A stretch of DNA of 64,000 nt from UBA11872 sp965198285 (GCA_965198285.1 OZ240251.1:2542001-2606000); one strand, 5' to 3'. Shown: positions 26,027 to 35,182, counted from the stretch's first letter. Notes: generated by a model not told the origin, from the letters alone. Numbers and translations: made by a program.

Positions 26027-26817
26027 CCCTGGCCCGGCGGCAGCCCGATCGTCGGCTTGCCGCGCGATGTATAGCCGTAGTCGGCCATCAAGACCGACTC
26101 ATCCCTCCAGCGTTCGGTCTCGTACTCCAGCCGCTTCGTGCGCGCGGCCAGCCCCGAACAGTGCTGGGCCAGGACCTTGAAAATCTCGTTCGCAATCACC
26201 CGGTGCCCCAGGTCGTTGGCGTGCACTCCGTCGTGATGCACCAGCCAGTCCGCCCCGCCGTAGGCGTTGTACACGTCGACAAACAGGCAGGCGGTGGCCT
26301 CGGCTATTTGCGCCGTCACCAGGTTGAAGGACTCGAAGACCGCATGGTTGGCGAAGCCAAAGTGCTCGTAGGACGTGAAGTCCGTCATGTAGTACGGACC
26401 GGGCAGCACGATCAGCGGGTCGCATTCCCGCCGAATCGCGTTGATGACGCTCGTCAGTTCTTCCCGCAACATCTCCACCGGCGTGCCGCCCCGCGCGTCG
26501 TTCAGCCCGTACGAGATCACCAGCAAGTCCGGGTCGTGCGCGATCACGTGCCTCCCTATCCGCTCGTTGGCTGCCGGTTTGCCCGAATACTCGTACAGCG
26601 GCGCCCGGGTTGAGATCACGTTGGCCCCGATGCCGCTGTTCACCAACCTGACCGGCTCGTCCTGAAAGTCGCTGATCAGATCGGCCAGCACATTGGCCCA
26701 GCAGCGTTCGCGCGATGAACTCCACCCGCCGGCCGTCGTGCTTTCGCCCAGCGTCACCAACACCCGAAACGGTTCCGAGTGCCAGTCGCGCTCTGTCGAA
26801 CTGGTCTCCACGCTCAA
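26023..26817 (-). CDS. SGNH/GDSL-type esterase
   Basis: 264 residues. Block I reads TLGESTTAGG (GES in place of GDS, nucleophile Ser), block II NSGIGAN, block III SYGLNDARGG, and block V HHDGVHANDLGH supplies the Asp/His pair. No signal peptide. Likely a cytoplasmic carbohydrate esterase or lipase. Its stop overlaps the deacetylase stop in a CTAG palindrome (convergent genes). It lies 39 bases after the creatininase-family gene on the same strand. Confidence 0.85.
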   Translation of the reverse strand: MSVETSSTERDWHSEPFRVLVTLGESTTAGGWSSSRERCWANVLADLISDFQDEPVRLVNSGIGANVISTRAPLYEYSGKPAANERIGRHVIAHDPDLLVISYGLNDARGGTPVEMLREELTSVINAIRRECDPLIVLPGPYYMTDFTSYEHFGFANHAVFESFNLVTAQIAEATACLFVDVYNAYGGADWLVHHDGVHANDLGHRVIANEIFKVLAQHCSGLAARTKRLEYETERWRDESVLMADYGYTSRGKPTIGLPPGQG

Positions 26818-26856
26818 AGCTCCTGTCCTGTCGCCAGTGCTGCTGGCCTCGACCGA

Positions 26857-27702
26857 CTAGCCGGGCCGCGCAATCGTCGGCGGCTGCCTGTGGTGGTCCA
26901 CCCTGGGCAAGTACTGCCGCTCAGACATCTCGCGCCCGAATTCCACTAGGTTGTTCACGGCCTCCTCGAACAGCAGCTTGCCCTTTTCGGCCGTGGCCAC
27001 CGAGGGCGTCCCCTGCGTGCCGTCGGGGGTATACGTGCTCGTGTAGCCGTCCATCTTCACCGGGCCGGACCCAAAGAGGTCGACCCAGTGGTACTTGGAC
27101 TCCTGCTGGTTCGTGTCCGTCACTTGATCGACCGCCAGGTCCATGCGCACCGCATCGGCATCCATGTGCAGCGCAATCGCCGTCTCGGCCTCGCCGGCAT
27201 GGGCCGCACCCCCCGGAAACGCCGAATCGCGCCACGTGTCCGTAAAGCCGGAGTTGGCCTGGGTGAGGTTCCACCAACTGGCCATTCCCACCCACGCGTC
27301 CGACTCCAGCATGATCCGGCGCGCCGCCAGCTCCGTCGGCTGCTGGTTCGAGCCGTGCCCGTTGATGAAGATCAGCTTCTTGAAACCGTGGTAGACCAGA
27401 CTCAGCCCAATGTCGACCAGGTACCGAATGAACGTCTCGTGGTGAATCGTCATTGAGCCCGGAAAGTCCATCACATGCGAGGTGTAGCCGTAGGACACCG
27501 GCGGCATGGCCAGCAGCAGCCCATTCGATCGCCGCGCCGCTTCGTCCACGATCGAGGTTGACGTCCAGCGGTCGATCTTCAACGGCAGGTGTGGACCGTG
27601 CTGTTCGATCGTGCCCACGGGCAGCACCGGGATCCGGCCGGCCTCGACCGCATCGTTGACTTCAGGCCAAGTCAGATCCTCGAACCTAAACTCCTCAAGC
27701 AT
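26857..27702 (-). CDS. Creatininase family amidohydrolase
   Basis: 281 residues, ATG preceded by GAGGAG. Zinc-binding signatures are present: IEQHGPHLP near residue 33, the following Asp (KIDRWTS), FINGHGSNQQP near 113 and HAGEAETA near 169. Members hydrolyse cyclic amides such as creatinine or act on formamide-type substrates (FAPy deformylase, mycofactocin MftE). With hydantoinases, nitrilase and amidohydrolase nearby, a cyclic or linear amide substrate is likely. Confidence 0.88.
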   Translation of the reverse strand: MLEEFRFEDLTWPEVNDAVEAGRIPVLPVGTIEQHGPHLPLKIDRWTSTSIVDEAARRSNGLLLAMPPVSYGYTSHVMDFPGSMTIHHETFIRYLVDIGLSLVYHGFKKLIFINGHGSNQQPTELAARRIMLESDAWVGMASWWNLTQANSGFTDTWRDSAFPGGAAHAGEAETAIALHMDADAVRMDLAVDQVTDTNQQESKYHWVDLFGSGPVKMDGYTSTYTPDGTQGTPSVATAEKGKLLFEEAVNNLVEFGREMSERQYLPRVDHHRQPPTIARPG

Positions 27703-27819
27703 CGATTGGACTCCTCGGCAACGCTATCCGCGTAGGATACGCACCGCGCCCGCACCGGCGGGCAGCCCCACGGCCCAACCGACTCGCGCCGGCTCTGCTC
27801 ACGACAACGCCCTGCCCGC

Positions 27820-28875
27820 ATGGAGGATGACTGGATGCCCCCAACCAAAATCGTCCCCAGCCCCTACGGCGACGTGGAACTCGGAGCCTTTAGCGAAGTC
27901 CTGTCGATCCCCGGACGCTATCTGAACGACCACTGCCTGATCCGCCACGCGGATCTCTGGCACATGTTCGGCATCACCGGATCGGTGGACGACCCGACCC
28001 GGCGCGAGACCTCCTTTGCCCACGCCACTAGCCCGGACCTTCAACGATGGGAGATCCAATCTAATCCTCTCCAGGCAACCGGAGCCTGGCCCGAAGACAT
28101 GGGCATCATCGCCCCCTACGTCATCGAGCATCAGGGCCGCTTCTTCATGTACTACAGCGGGGTCGACCAGTGGACGATTCAGCGCCTCTGCCTGGCCACC
28201 TCCCACGACCTCTACACCTGGGACCGCTATCCCGGCAACCCCGTTATCGTCCCGTCGCTGTCATGGTCAAAGTGGCCTGGCTATGGCCTGCCGACGCCCG
28301 TCGAACTCGGCCTGTCAGATCCCGACATGGGCGGGCCTGGTCGGCGCAAATTTGCGCGGCAATTCGGCGGCAGCTACGGCGGCTGCCGCGACCCGCACGT
28401 GCTCAGACTCGACAACGGCACTTTCGCGATCTACTGGGTTTCGCGCCTCCAGGAAAAGCATGGCCACAATCGCGTCTGCGTGGCCGCTTCGGTTTCGCCC
28501 GACCTCATCCGCTGGCAGGAAGTCGGCCCGATCTTCTCCACCGAAGCCTGGCCGTTCGACGAGGAGCCAACGCTGGAAGTGGAGTCCCCCTGCGTGGTCC
28601 GCAAGGACGGCCTCTACTGGCTATTTTTCAAACACGGCTGGGGGACCCACTACGTGTCCTCGCCGTCGCCGCTCGACTTCTCGGGCCAGGCCGTATCCCG
28701 CCTGGGATTTGTTCACGCAGCCGAAGTGTTCCGCTGGCAAGGAACCTGGTGGATCACGCACTGCTCCGGCGATCCGACCGAGTTCAGGTACCGGAAATCA
28801 AACCGAACGCGCGGCCTCTTTCTCGGCCGCCTCGACTGGGCGGACGGCGGCCAACCAAGGCTGGCCGACAAGTAG
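27820..28875 (+). CDS. GH43/GH32-like propeller hydrolase
   Basis: 351 residues from ATG 27820 (ATG 27835 is an alternative). Blade phrases HATSPDLQRWEI, LATSHDLYTWDR and VAASVSPDLIRWQE, and acidic segments GGCRDPHVLRLDNG and EVESPCVVRKDGLYW (the RDP and ESP acids of GH43/GH32/DUF377-like propellers), support a glycosidase or glycoside phosphorylase. Divergent from the creatininase gene. No signal peptide. Confidence 0.75.
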   Translation: MEDDWMPPTKIVPSPYGDVELGAFSEVLSIPGRYLNDHCLIRHADLWHMFGITGSVDDPTRRETSFAHATSPDLQRWEIQSNPLQATGAWPEDMGIIAPYVIEHQGRFFMYYSGVDQWTIQRLCLATSHDLYTWDRYPGNPVIVPSLSWSKWPGYGLPTPVELGLSDPDMGGPGRRKFARQFGGSYGGCRDPHVLRLDNGTFAIYWVSRLQEKHGHNRVCVAASVSPDLIRWQEVGPIFSTEAWPFDEEPTLEVESPCVVRKDGLYWLFFKHGWGTHYVSSPSPLDFSGQAVSRLGFVHAAEVFRWQGTWWITHCSGDPTEFRYRKSNRTRGLFLGRLDWADGGQPRLADK

Positions 28876-29164
28876 GTCTCGGCGTCTAGCCTCGCCAGCC
28901 GCGCACCGGGACTGGCAGTCCGCTACCTAGCCCCAGCCAGACCCGCTTCGCGACTTCTCATACGGAAACGGATCGCCAAGCGTTCCTTTGGAGCTATCGC
29001 CGCAAGCCGCCATCGGCACTGGGGCCTCGGGAATCAGCACTGCGGCAGACGTTCGAACCAGCGCCTTTCCAGTGCTGCTTCGCCTGGATCAGGCCTCAGA
29101 CTCAGGGTGGTTGGAGCTGACCGGACCGCCCGACCAGCGCATGGGTCATGGACCGCGGAGAGAG
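28876..29164. other. Non-coding stretch, no recognised feature
   Basis: After the propeller gene stop there is no convincing reading frame, RNA gene or repeat here. A 139-codon frame starting at 28988 has shadow-like composition and runs antisense to the small lipoprotein. Confidence 0.5.
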
Positions 29165-29329
29165 TCAGTTACCCCAACTGATCCCGCTGCGTTGTTGGAA
29201 CGCGCCGCTCTTCTCGCCGCCATAGCGGCTGTCGTTCCCGCCGCAGGCGGCGGCGAATATCGCTGCCGACGCCACGAGCAGGCCAATCGCTATTGGTCGG
29301 ATGAACATCTTGGGAAGCGGGAATCGCAT
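29165..29329 (-). CDS. Small secreted lipoprotein (54 residues)
   Basis: ATG at 29329, TGA at 29165-29167. The translation starts MRFPLPKMFIRPIAIG and continues with a hydrophobic core LLVASAAIFAAAC; Cys29 in FAAAC followed by GGNDS is a classic lipobox, with Arg/Lys residues before the helix. The mature part is only about 26 residues (Gly/Ser/Tyr/Arg). No clear ribosome site precedes either ATG (29329 or 29308). The signal-peptide architecture is unlikely to arise by chance, but no homologue is recognised and expression is unproven. Confidence 0.6.
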   Translation of the reverse strand: MRFPLPKMFIRPIAIGLLVASAAIFAAACGGNDSRYGGEKSGAFQQRSGISWGN

Positions 29330-29393
29330 CTGAGGGGCCGACGAAGTCTGGCCAAATCAGCGTATCAGAGAGCAGAATCCCGACTCGCGGGAA

Positions 29394-29416
29394 CCGACGG
29401 GCGTTAGCGCCGTCGG
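29394..29416. other. Strong hairpin in the intergenic region
   Basis: CCGACGGGCG, loop TTAG, then CGCCGTCGG: a stem of nine pairs with one bulged G. No T-tract on either side, so a terminator call is not supported. It lies upstream of the small lipoprotein and of the promoter-like site at 29448. Confidence 0.35.
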
Positions 29417-29447
29417 GCCCTTGCGGTCCTCTGCAATTCGTGCCCGC

Positions 29448-29476
29448 TTGACAGAATACGTCCGTTGTCGTGGACT
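29448..29476 (+). promoter_or_regulatory. Possible promoter before the small zinc-ribbon frame
   Basis: TTGACA (29448-29453) is a perfect -35 element; 17 bases later TGGACT (29471-29476) is a weak -10. It would serve the short frame at 29522 or the enolase-superfamily gene at 29798. Confidence 0.3.
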
Positions 29477-29521
29477 AGTAGCTGTAATGCCATCGAGCTG
29501 GAAACGAGTTCTGGTGATCGC

Positions 29522-29728
29522 ATGGCTGTGAAATGCTTGACTTGTGGAACGAGGCAGCCCCTCGTTCAGGACGCGTTCCGGGCCGGATGGCTGCGGGTAA
29601 CCGCTGGCGACGGTAAGACTGTGACTTGGTACTGCCAGATGCATCACCCGAAACCAGCGCCCCGACCGCCGCGGGCGCCGTTTCAAACGCCCCTCTCCAG
29701 CAACGCCCAGCGATCGTCAAAGCGCTAG
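29522..29728 (+). CDS. Hypothetical small zinc-ribbon-like protein (68 residues)
   Basis: From ATG 29522 the frame encodes MAVKCLTCGTRQPLVQDAF, then GWLRVTAGDGKTVTWYCQMHH, in pieces. A C-x2-C pair plus a later Cys with two His could bind zinc, and WYC after a charged strand resembles small zinc-ribbon domains. The C-terminal 25 residues are Pro/Ser-rich and low in information. No ribosome site is obvious. The base composition at codon third positions is less GC-biased than in neighbours, so this is tentative. Confidence 0.4.
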   Translation: MAVKCLTCGTRQPLVQDAFRAGWLRVTAGDGKTVTWYCQMHHPKPAPRPPRAPFQTPLSSNAQRSSKR

Positions 29729-29797
29729 ATCTGCGCGTGCCTGAACCTCCAGGCTGTATAGCCGGTTTGCGGCGTGCGCTGGGGAGACCAAGGATCC

Positions 29798-31000
29798 ATG
29801 CCTGACACGATCAGTGAGATCACCCTGGCCCCCGTCCCCGCCCGTCATTGGACAGAGCTGGGGCGCAACGCGTCCACACCAGAGGCACTGGGCGAGGTCC
29901 GCACCGAATGGCTCGTCCGCGCTCGCACCACAGGCGGCATGGAAGGTCTGGCCAATGCCCGCCACGCCTTCGCCGCCGAGGGCGGCAGCGTCGCACGTCT
30001 CGTCGCCGACCTGCGCGAGGTTTTCTTAGGTCGATCGGTCGACTCCCTGCTTGAAATATCCGACGGCAAGGCCGTAGGTGCCGGCTCGGAGCTTCGCCAG
30101 GCGTTGATGACCTGGGGCTGGATGGACATCCTGGCCGTGGACCTCGTGTCTCGTACGCGCGGCGAATCAATTGCCACGCTGCTGGGCGGACGCCGCCGCG
30201 ACCGTATCCCGGCCTACGAATCCACGACCTACTTTCAGGACCTGCTACATCCCCACCGCGGCCTCGCCGAGGTGGTCGCTCACGCGTCCCGCGGCTTCGC
30301 GCTGGGTTTTCGGCAATTCAAGATCAAGGTCGGACGCGGCGGTCGCGCCATGGAACCCGGCGCCGGACTGCATCGCGACATTGATGCCGTGCTCGCCATT
30401 CGCGACGAGCTGGGACCGGACGTCAAACTGATGGTCGACGCCAACTTCGGCTACGACGATCAGCCCGACAACCTCGCCGAGTTCGTCCGAGCGACCAGTC
30501 CAGCCCGGCTCACCTGGCTGGAGGAAATGGTCACGGCCTCGGTGGATGCCTACAAGACCCTTCGCGACCTGCAAGCGACGCACTGCCCGGAAACCCTGCT
30601 GGTAGCGGGAGAAGTGGACGGCAACCCGCCCTCGGGCGCCTTCGTGGACCTAATAGATCAGCGATTGATCGACGGCTATCAACCAGACATCGTCCGCATC
30701 GGCCACCTTCGCTGGAAGCAGCTGGAGTCTCGCCTGGCCGGCCAGTCGATCCTCCCCATCCCGCACAACTTCGGCAACGGACGCTTCGGCCTCATCGCCG
30801 GTCTTGCCCTGGCGACCAGCCTGGACATCTGGGTCGCCCTGGAGGATGAACGCATCCAGCCAAACGTCTACGCCGACGAGGAGTTGACGCTGGTCAACGG
30901 CGCCTATCAGGCCCCCGATGGCCCTGGCCTCGGGATCCAGGTCGACGACGAAGCCTACGCACGAATCGGCGCTCCCAACGAGGTGGTGCTCCGCGCATGA
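29798..31000 (+). CDS. Mandelate racemase/muconate lactonizing (enolase superfamily) enzyme
   Basis: 400 residues from ATG 29798 (AAGGA lies three bases upstream); a GTG eight codons earlier is the alternative. The enolase-superfamily barrel shows the K-x-K base pair (QFKIKVGR), three metal ligands Asp (LMVDANFGY), Glu (TWLEEMV) and Glu/Asp (AGEVDG), and a late HNFGNGRFG. It probably dehydrates or epimerises an acid sugar via an enediolate. It overlaps the SDR epimerase by ATGA, implying one pathway. Confidence 0.85.
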   Translation: MPDTISEITLAPVPARHWTELGRNASTPEALGEVRTEWLVRARTTGGMEGLANARHAFAAEGGSVARLVADLREVFLGRSVDSLLEISDGKAVGAGSELRQALMTWGWMDILAVDLVSRTRGESIATLLGGRRRDRIPAYESTTYFQDLLHPHRGLAEVVAHASRGFALGFRQFKIKVGRGGRAMEPGAGLHRDIDAVLAIRDELGPDVKLMVDANFGYDDQPDNLAEFVRATSPARLTWLEEMVTASVDAYKTLRDLQATHCPETLLVAGEVDGNPPSGAFVDLIDQRLIDGYQPDIVRIGHLRWKQLESRLAGQSILPIPHNFGNGRFGLIAGLALATSLDIWVALEDERIQPNVYADEELTLVNGAYQAPDGPGLGIQVDDEAYARIGAPNEVVLRA

Positions 31001-32034
31001 GAATCCTGATGACCGGCGCCACTGGGCGAATCGGCGCGAACGTCGGACGCCGCATGATCCGGAACGGCCACAGCCTGCTCGGCTTCACAATCCCAAACGA
31101 CCCGCAGTCGTCCAAGCTGGCCGCCATCGGCGCCGATGTCGTCGAAGGCAACCTTGAATCCCTTGACGACGTCCGGCCAGCCATGGCCGGCGTCGACGTC
31201 GTCTTTCACCTCGGCGCAGCCTTCCAAGCCGGCGGTCCCTTCACGCCCCAGCAGTACATGCAGATCAACGTCCAGGGGACCTTCAACGTCTTTGAGGCTG
31301 CCCGCGAGCGCGCCGGTGCCATCCGGCACATCGTCTTCTCCAGCACCGACGCCACCCTGGACAAATACCCGCCGGACGGCAACCCCGAGGTACTGAACGA
31401 GAAGTCGCTCACGCAGACCCAAACCGGCTGGTACGGCTTCACCAAGATCCAGGGTGAGCGCCTGGCCGACCGCTACGTGCGCGCCGAAGGCCTGCCAATC
31501 ACGGTCTTTCGGTTCCCCTGGGTCTGGGGCGCCGGCGAGTTCCTCGAGTTCCCACACTTCCGGCTCGCCTTCTTCCTGGAGTCCTTCCGCAGCCGGAACG
31601 ACCCAACCTCAAGAAGGACGCTGGAGACGCTCGAAGCCCTCGACCGGGGAGACGATCCACTCGTGATCGCCCAAGACGCCAACGGCCGCACCTGGAAAAA
31701 GCACACGCTCGACGTGCGCGACATCGTGCAGGCCTTCGAGCGCGTGCTGGGAGTCGAACAGACCTTGGGTGGCGTCTACCAGCTCGGCGGGCCTGAACCG
31801 TTCACCTGGCGCGAGGCCGTGCCGGTGGTAGCGGAGGCCCTTGATCGTCGCGTCGTCGAAGCCCGCATGGCGGGTATGCCCCCGACCTTTTACGAATTCG
31901 ACCTCTCAGCCGCCCGCCGCGACTTCGGCTTCCAGCCACAATTCGATTGGCGGTCCACCCTCGCCGAGGCAGTGCGATTTGTCCGATCGGGCCGCAGCGA
32001 AATCGTTCCCACAATCGTTTCCACCGCGGACTAG
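30997..32034 (+). CDS. NAD(P)-dependent SDR epimerase/dehydratase
   Basis: 345 residues, ATG within an ATGA overlap. Extended-SDR fold: Rossmann motif MTGATGRIG at the N terminus, Ser/Thr segment VFSSTDAT (about residue 113) and the catalytic Tyr-x3-Lys in WYGFTKIQGE (about residue 148). The C-terminal substrate domain is complete. Likely a sugar or sugar-acid epimerase/dehydrogenase working with the coupled enolase-superfamily enzyme. Confidence 0.88.
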   Translation: MRILMTGATGRIGANVGRRMIRNGHSLLGFTIPNDPQSSKLAAIGADVVEGNLESLDDVRPAMAGVDVVFHLGAAFQAGGPFTPQQYMQINVQGTFNVFEAARERAGAIRHIVFSSTDATLDKYPPDGNPEVLNEKSLTQTQTGWYGFTKIQGERLADRYVRAEGLPITVFRFPWVWGAGEFLEFPHFRLAFFLESFRSRNDPTSRRTLETLEALDRGDDPLVIAQDANGRTWKKHTLDVRDIVQAFERVLGVEQTLGGVYQLGGPEPFTWREAVPVVAEALDRRVVEARMAGMPPTFYEFDLSAARRDFGFQPQFDWRSTLAEAVRFVRSGRSEIVPTIVSTAD

Positions 32035-32218
32035 TTGATGGCACCACTATGCAAGTGAGCAGACGAAACCGGCAGGACACCCGTCGGTCAGACAACATAG
32101 GTCACGGAGCCCATGCCTACCCTGCCTCAACCACCCTGGGCAGCTTGCACCTCCGTGAAGCGCCGTGCGTGACCTGACCACCGGCTCCTAGGCGCCCACC
32201 GACTGGCCGGAGCACCCG

Positions 32219-33175
32219 ATGAGCACGCCCCGGTTTCGTAACCCCTGCGTCATCCTGAATCCGAGGGCAGCCAGCGGAAAAGCGCTACGCCTCTGGTCAA
32301 GCTTGCGACCAATCGTCGAGAGCACGCTCGGGCCAGTTGACGTTCGGGTCACCGAAGCACCAAACCAAGCCGCGGCACTTACGAGGGATGCCCTTCTCGG
32401 CGGCGTGGACCTCATCGTCGTCGTGGGCGGCGACGGGACGTTTAACGAAGTTGTCAACGGGTATCTCTCCGAGGGATTCCCGATAAACCCCGACGCGTCG
32501 CTGGCGTTCTGCCCTGCTGGAACCGGGAGCGACTTCAGGCGTTCCGCTGGCATCCCCAAGTCTCCGCACGACGCCGTGAGAGCCATTGCGAAGGCGCCGG
32601 TGCGAAAGTTCGATGCGTGCGGCGTCCGGGTTACGACAACGAACGGCGACACGAGGACGCGCTACTTCGCGAACGTCACGAGCTTCGGTGTCGGCGGAGA
32701 GGTCTGCGCCGCGGCCAAGCGCAACTTCCTCACGGCGGTAAACGGACGCGCCGCGTTTCTATGGGCGACGACGAAAACGTTGCTGCGGTATCGAGCGAAG
32801 GACGTTCGACTGAGCTTCAACGGCGGCCAGCCTGACCAGTCGGTGCGAGTGATGCAGGTCGCGCTTGGCAACGGCGCGTACCACGGCGGCGGCATGAAGG
32901 TTTGTCCGCTGGCCTCACTCGAATCTGGCTGCATCGACGTCACGGTGATCAGGGAGACGGGATTCTTGGACTTCTTGCACTCTATCCCGCTTCTTTACTC
33001 GGGCAACATTCTTTCGCACGCCAGCTGCAGTCACTACCGCGTGCAAACCATTACGGCCGCATCCAGCGACCACGTCTTGGTTGAAGTTGACGGCGAGGCC
33101 GTCGGACGGTTGCCGTGTACCGCGTGGGTGCTGCCGAGGGTCCTATCGATCGCCGGGACTCGGATCCCAGGCTAG
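32219..33175 (+). CDS. Diacylglycerol/sphingosine kinase family lipid kinase
   Basis: 318 residues. The N-terminal VILNPRAASGKA and the nucleotide-binding VVVGGDGTFNEVVNG (about residues 64-78) define the DAGK catalytic domain; AFCPAGTGSDFRRS follows and the C-terminal beta-sandwich ends with VEVDGEAVG. It phosphorylates a membrane lipid such as diacylglycerol. GGAG precedes the ATG. It stands alone between a 184-base gap without visible features and a convergent FAD gene, and its codon use appears slightly less GC-biased than its neighbours. Confidence 0.9.
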   Translation: MSTPRFRNPCVILNPRAASGKALRLWSSLRPIVESTLGPVDVRVTEAPNQAAALTRDALLGGVDLIVVVGGDGTFNEVVNGYLSEGFPINPDASLAFCPAGTGSDFRRSAGIPKSPHDAVRAIAKAPVRKFDACGVRVTTTNGDTRTRYFANVTSFGVGGEVCAAAKRNFLTAVNGRAAFLWATTKTLLRYRAKDVRLSFNGGQPDQSVRVMQVALGNGAYHGGGMKVCPLASLESGCIDVTVIRETGFLDFLHSIPLLYSGNILSHASCSHYRVQTITAASSDHVLVEVDGEAVGRLPCTAWVLPRVLSIAGTRIPG

Positions 33176-33267
33176 GCACACGTCAACAGGCCGGTCGACT
33201 GCTCGCCCCGTAGCAAGCGTATCGACGTCTCACCAGCCCTCGACGACCATCGGCGATCCGGCTGAGT

Positions 33268-34647
33268 CTATTCCCGCCGAATTAGCGCCGCCGCCTCGCG
33301 TCCTGCGATTCGCCCATACGCCACGCCCACAGACAACCCGCCCGTGTACCCACGCGTATACAGTCCACCCACGTCGGCCCCGGCCGCAAACAGCCCCGTA
33401 ATCGGCTGACCCGCGAGGTCCAGGATCTGCGCCCGCTCGTTCGTATGCGCACCCCCGTACGTGAATGTCGCCCCCGGCAGGCACCGAATAGCGCGGAAGG
33501 GCGGCGAGTCCAAGGGCTGTAGCCCACCGCTGCGCGGCACGCTCAGCATAGACAGGTCGTTCGCCGCGGCCGCCGCGTTGTGCTCGGTCAGCGTCGCCAG
33601 CAGAGGTCCGGGCGTGACGCCCCAGCGCCTGGCCATCTCGGCCGCGAGTGACTCCAGGTCCGGCGCCTCCAGGATTTCCCCACCGGCGTTCCTGATGTTC
33701 TCCATCCGGCGGTCCACCGCCCCCGGCTGTTCACCCATGCCCGTCGCTCGCAGCCGCCGAACACGTTCGTCGAAAACTATGAAGCACAGCGCCTCGGGCT
33801 GATGGACCACCGCGTGCACGGTCACCTCATCGCCCAAGAACTCGTCGTCGAATCGCTGGCCGTGCAAATTCACGAACACGGAGTGCTGACTGAAGTCCGG
33901 CTTGACGCTGGCGAAGTTGTGCACCCCGGTCTTGGCCGGCGGCGCCGGAATCATGTGCCCATAGAACCGCCCGAACGGACCCGCCGTTCCCGCCCCCGCT
34001 TCCAGCGCGGCCAGGAAGCCGTCGCCCGTGCTGTAGGCGTTGCCGCGCACGATCACGTGATGCGCCCAGCGCCCAAAATAACGGGCACGCAGATCGGGAC
34101 TGGCCTGAAAGCCTCCGGTCGCCAGCACCACGGCCCCAGCGGATATCTCTACGGTGCGGCCAGCGCCCCGCGCTTCCACGCCACAGACCCCGCCGTGCAT
34201 CCCAACGCGAATGGCCCGCAGACCCGTGCTGGTCAGAATCGTCCCGCCCGCCGACTCCACGCTCGCGGCCAGGTCGTTCATGAACGTCCGCGAATCCGGC
34301 CGAAACGCATGCACGTACCGCGCAAACTTGTACGGCGTCGGATCGTGCTGCTCTTCAATCTCAAGGCCCAGCGATTCGTACCACGCCACCCCGTCCAGGT
34401 AGTTTTCGACCAGGGCCTGACCCATGGCCGGATTCGCGCCCGGCTGCACGCTCAGCCACGCGTCCACGTTGGCCGCCGTCCAGGCCGCGCCGCCGGACAC
34501 GGCGGCCGACCCGCCGATTTCCGGCGCTTTCTCGATCACTAGCACCGAGGCGCCGTGCTCCAGAGCCGTCCGCGCTGCCGTCAGCCCGCCTATTCCCGCG
34601 CCGGCGACGACAACGTCCGCCTGCAAGTGATCGAACGCGTCCTTCAT
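33268..34647 (-). CDS. FAD-dependent oxidoreductase (fumarate reductase/3-ketosteroid dehydrogenase-like)
   Basis: 459 residues. The dinucleotide-binding VVVAGAGIGGLTAARTALEHG at residues 12-32 (in part), the GGSAAVSGGAAW loop, ATGGFQASPDLRARYF and the C-terminal GAHTNERAQILD with GLFAAGADVGGLYTRGYTGG match the flavocytochrome c/FrdA-like FAD_binding_2 family. It transfers electrons to or from a C=C bond adjacent to a carbonyl. No heme or Tat segment. Monocistronic. Confidence 0.88.
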   Translation of the reverse strand: MKDAFDHLQADVVVAGAGIGGLTAARTALEHGASVLVIEKAPEIGGSAAVSGGAAWTAANVDAWLSVQPGANPAMGQALVENYLDGVAWYESLGLEIEEQHDPTPYKFARYVHAFRPDSRTFMNDLAASVESAGGTILTSTGLRAIRVGMHGGVCGVEARGAGRTVEISAGAVVLATGGFQASPDLRARYFGRWAHHVIVRGNAYSTGDGFLAALEAGAGTAGPFGRFYGHMIPAPPAKTGVHNFASVKPDFSQHSVFVNLHGQRFDDEFLGDEVTVHAVVHQPEALCFIVFDERVRRLRATGMGEQPGAVDRRMENIRNAGGEILEAPDLESLAAEMARRWGVTPGPLLATLTEHNAAAAANDLSMLSVPRSGGLQPLDSPPFRAIRCLPGATFTYGGAHTNERAQILDLAGQPITGLFAAGADVGGLYTRGYTGGLSVGVAYGRIAGREAAALIRRE

Positions 34648-34774
34648 ATCGGCAATCTCATGTGCTCGCGCCTCCCGCCCAGCCTACGGACGCCGCCTCG
34701 CCGTCGTCATCTGGGCCTTGGGCCTCGGCCGGGTATCGTTCCCCTACGCTGACCATTAAGCGCGGTGACTTCCA

Positions 34775-35155
34775 ATGACCGATCCAGACGCGTCGCCCGC
34801 CGAACCCCGCATCGTCCACCTCGGCCGGGGCATAGCCGAATGTTCCGACTGGGGAACCATCGAATGGCTGGCCAATCGCAGGCTCACGCCCGGCGCCGAA
34901 ATGACGTTTGGCCACGTACGGCTCGAGCCAGGCGCGTCCAACCCACGCCACCTCCACCCCAACTGCCACGAGCTGCTGTTTGTGGTGGAAGGAGCGATCG
35001 ATCACGAACTCGACGGCGTAACCGTCCGGCTCGAGGCTGGCGCCCTACTTCACATCCCGATAGGCGCCCCGCACCAGGCCCACAATCGCGACGACCGGCC
35101 CTGCGTCGTTGTCGTGACCTATTCAACGGAAGACCGGCAGACGCTGCCCGCCTGA
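34775..35155 (+). CDS. Cupin domain protein
   Basis: 126 residues, single cupin barrel. Motif 1 (RHLHPNCHELLFVVEG, with His-x-His-x4-Glu geometry) and motif 2 (HIPIGAPHQAHN) provide the usual His/His/Glu/His metal site. Could be a small dioxygenase, isomerase or sensor. Transcribed divergently from the FAD oxidoreductase and convergent with the SDR gene. Confidence 0.85.
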   Translation: MTDPDASPAEPRIVHLGRGIAECSDWGTIEWLANRRLTPGAEMTFGHVRLEPGASNPRHLHPNCHELLFVVEGAIDHELDGVTVRLEAGALLHIPIGAPHQAHNRDDRPCVVVVTYSTEDRQTLPA

Positions 35156-35182
35156 ACGCCTGCGCGGCCAATCGACGACCGA

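Noticed and set aside
28988..29407. 139-codon plus-strand frame in the intergenic gap
   Set aside because: No recognisable motif, low-complexity composition, and it lies over the antisense small lipoprotein with a better signature.
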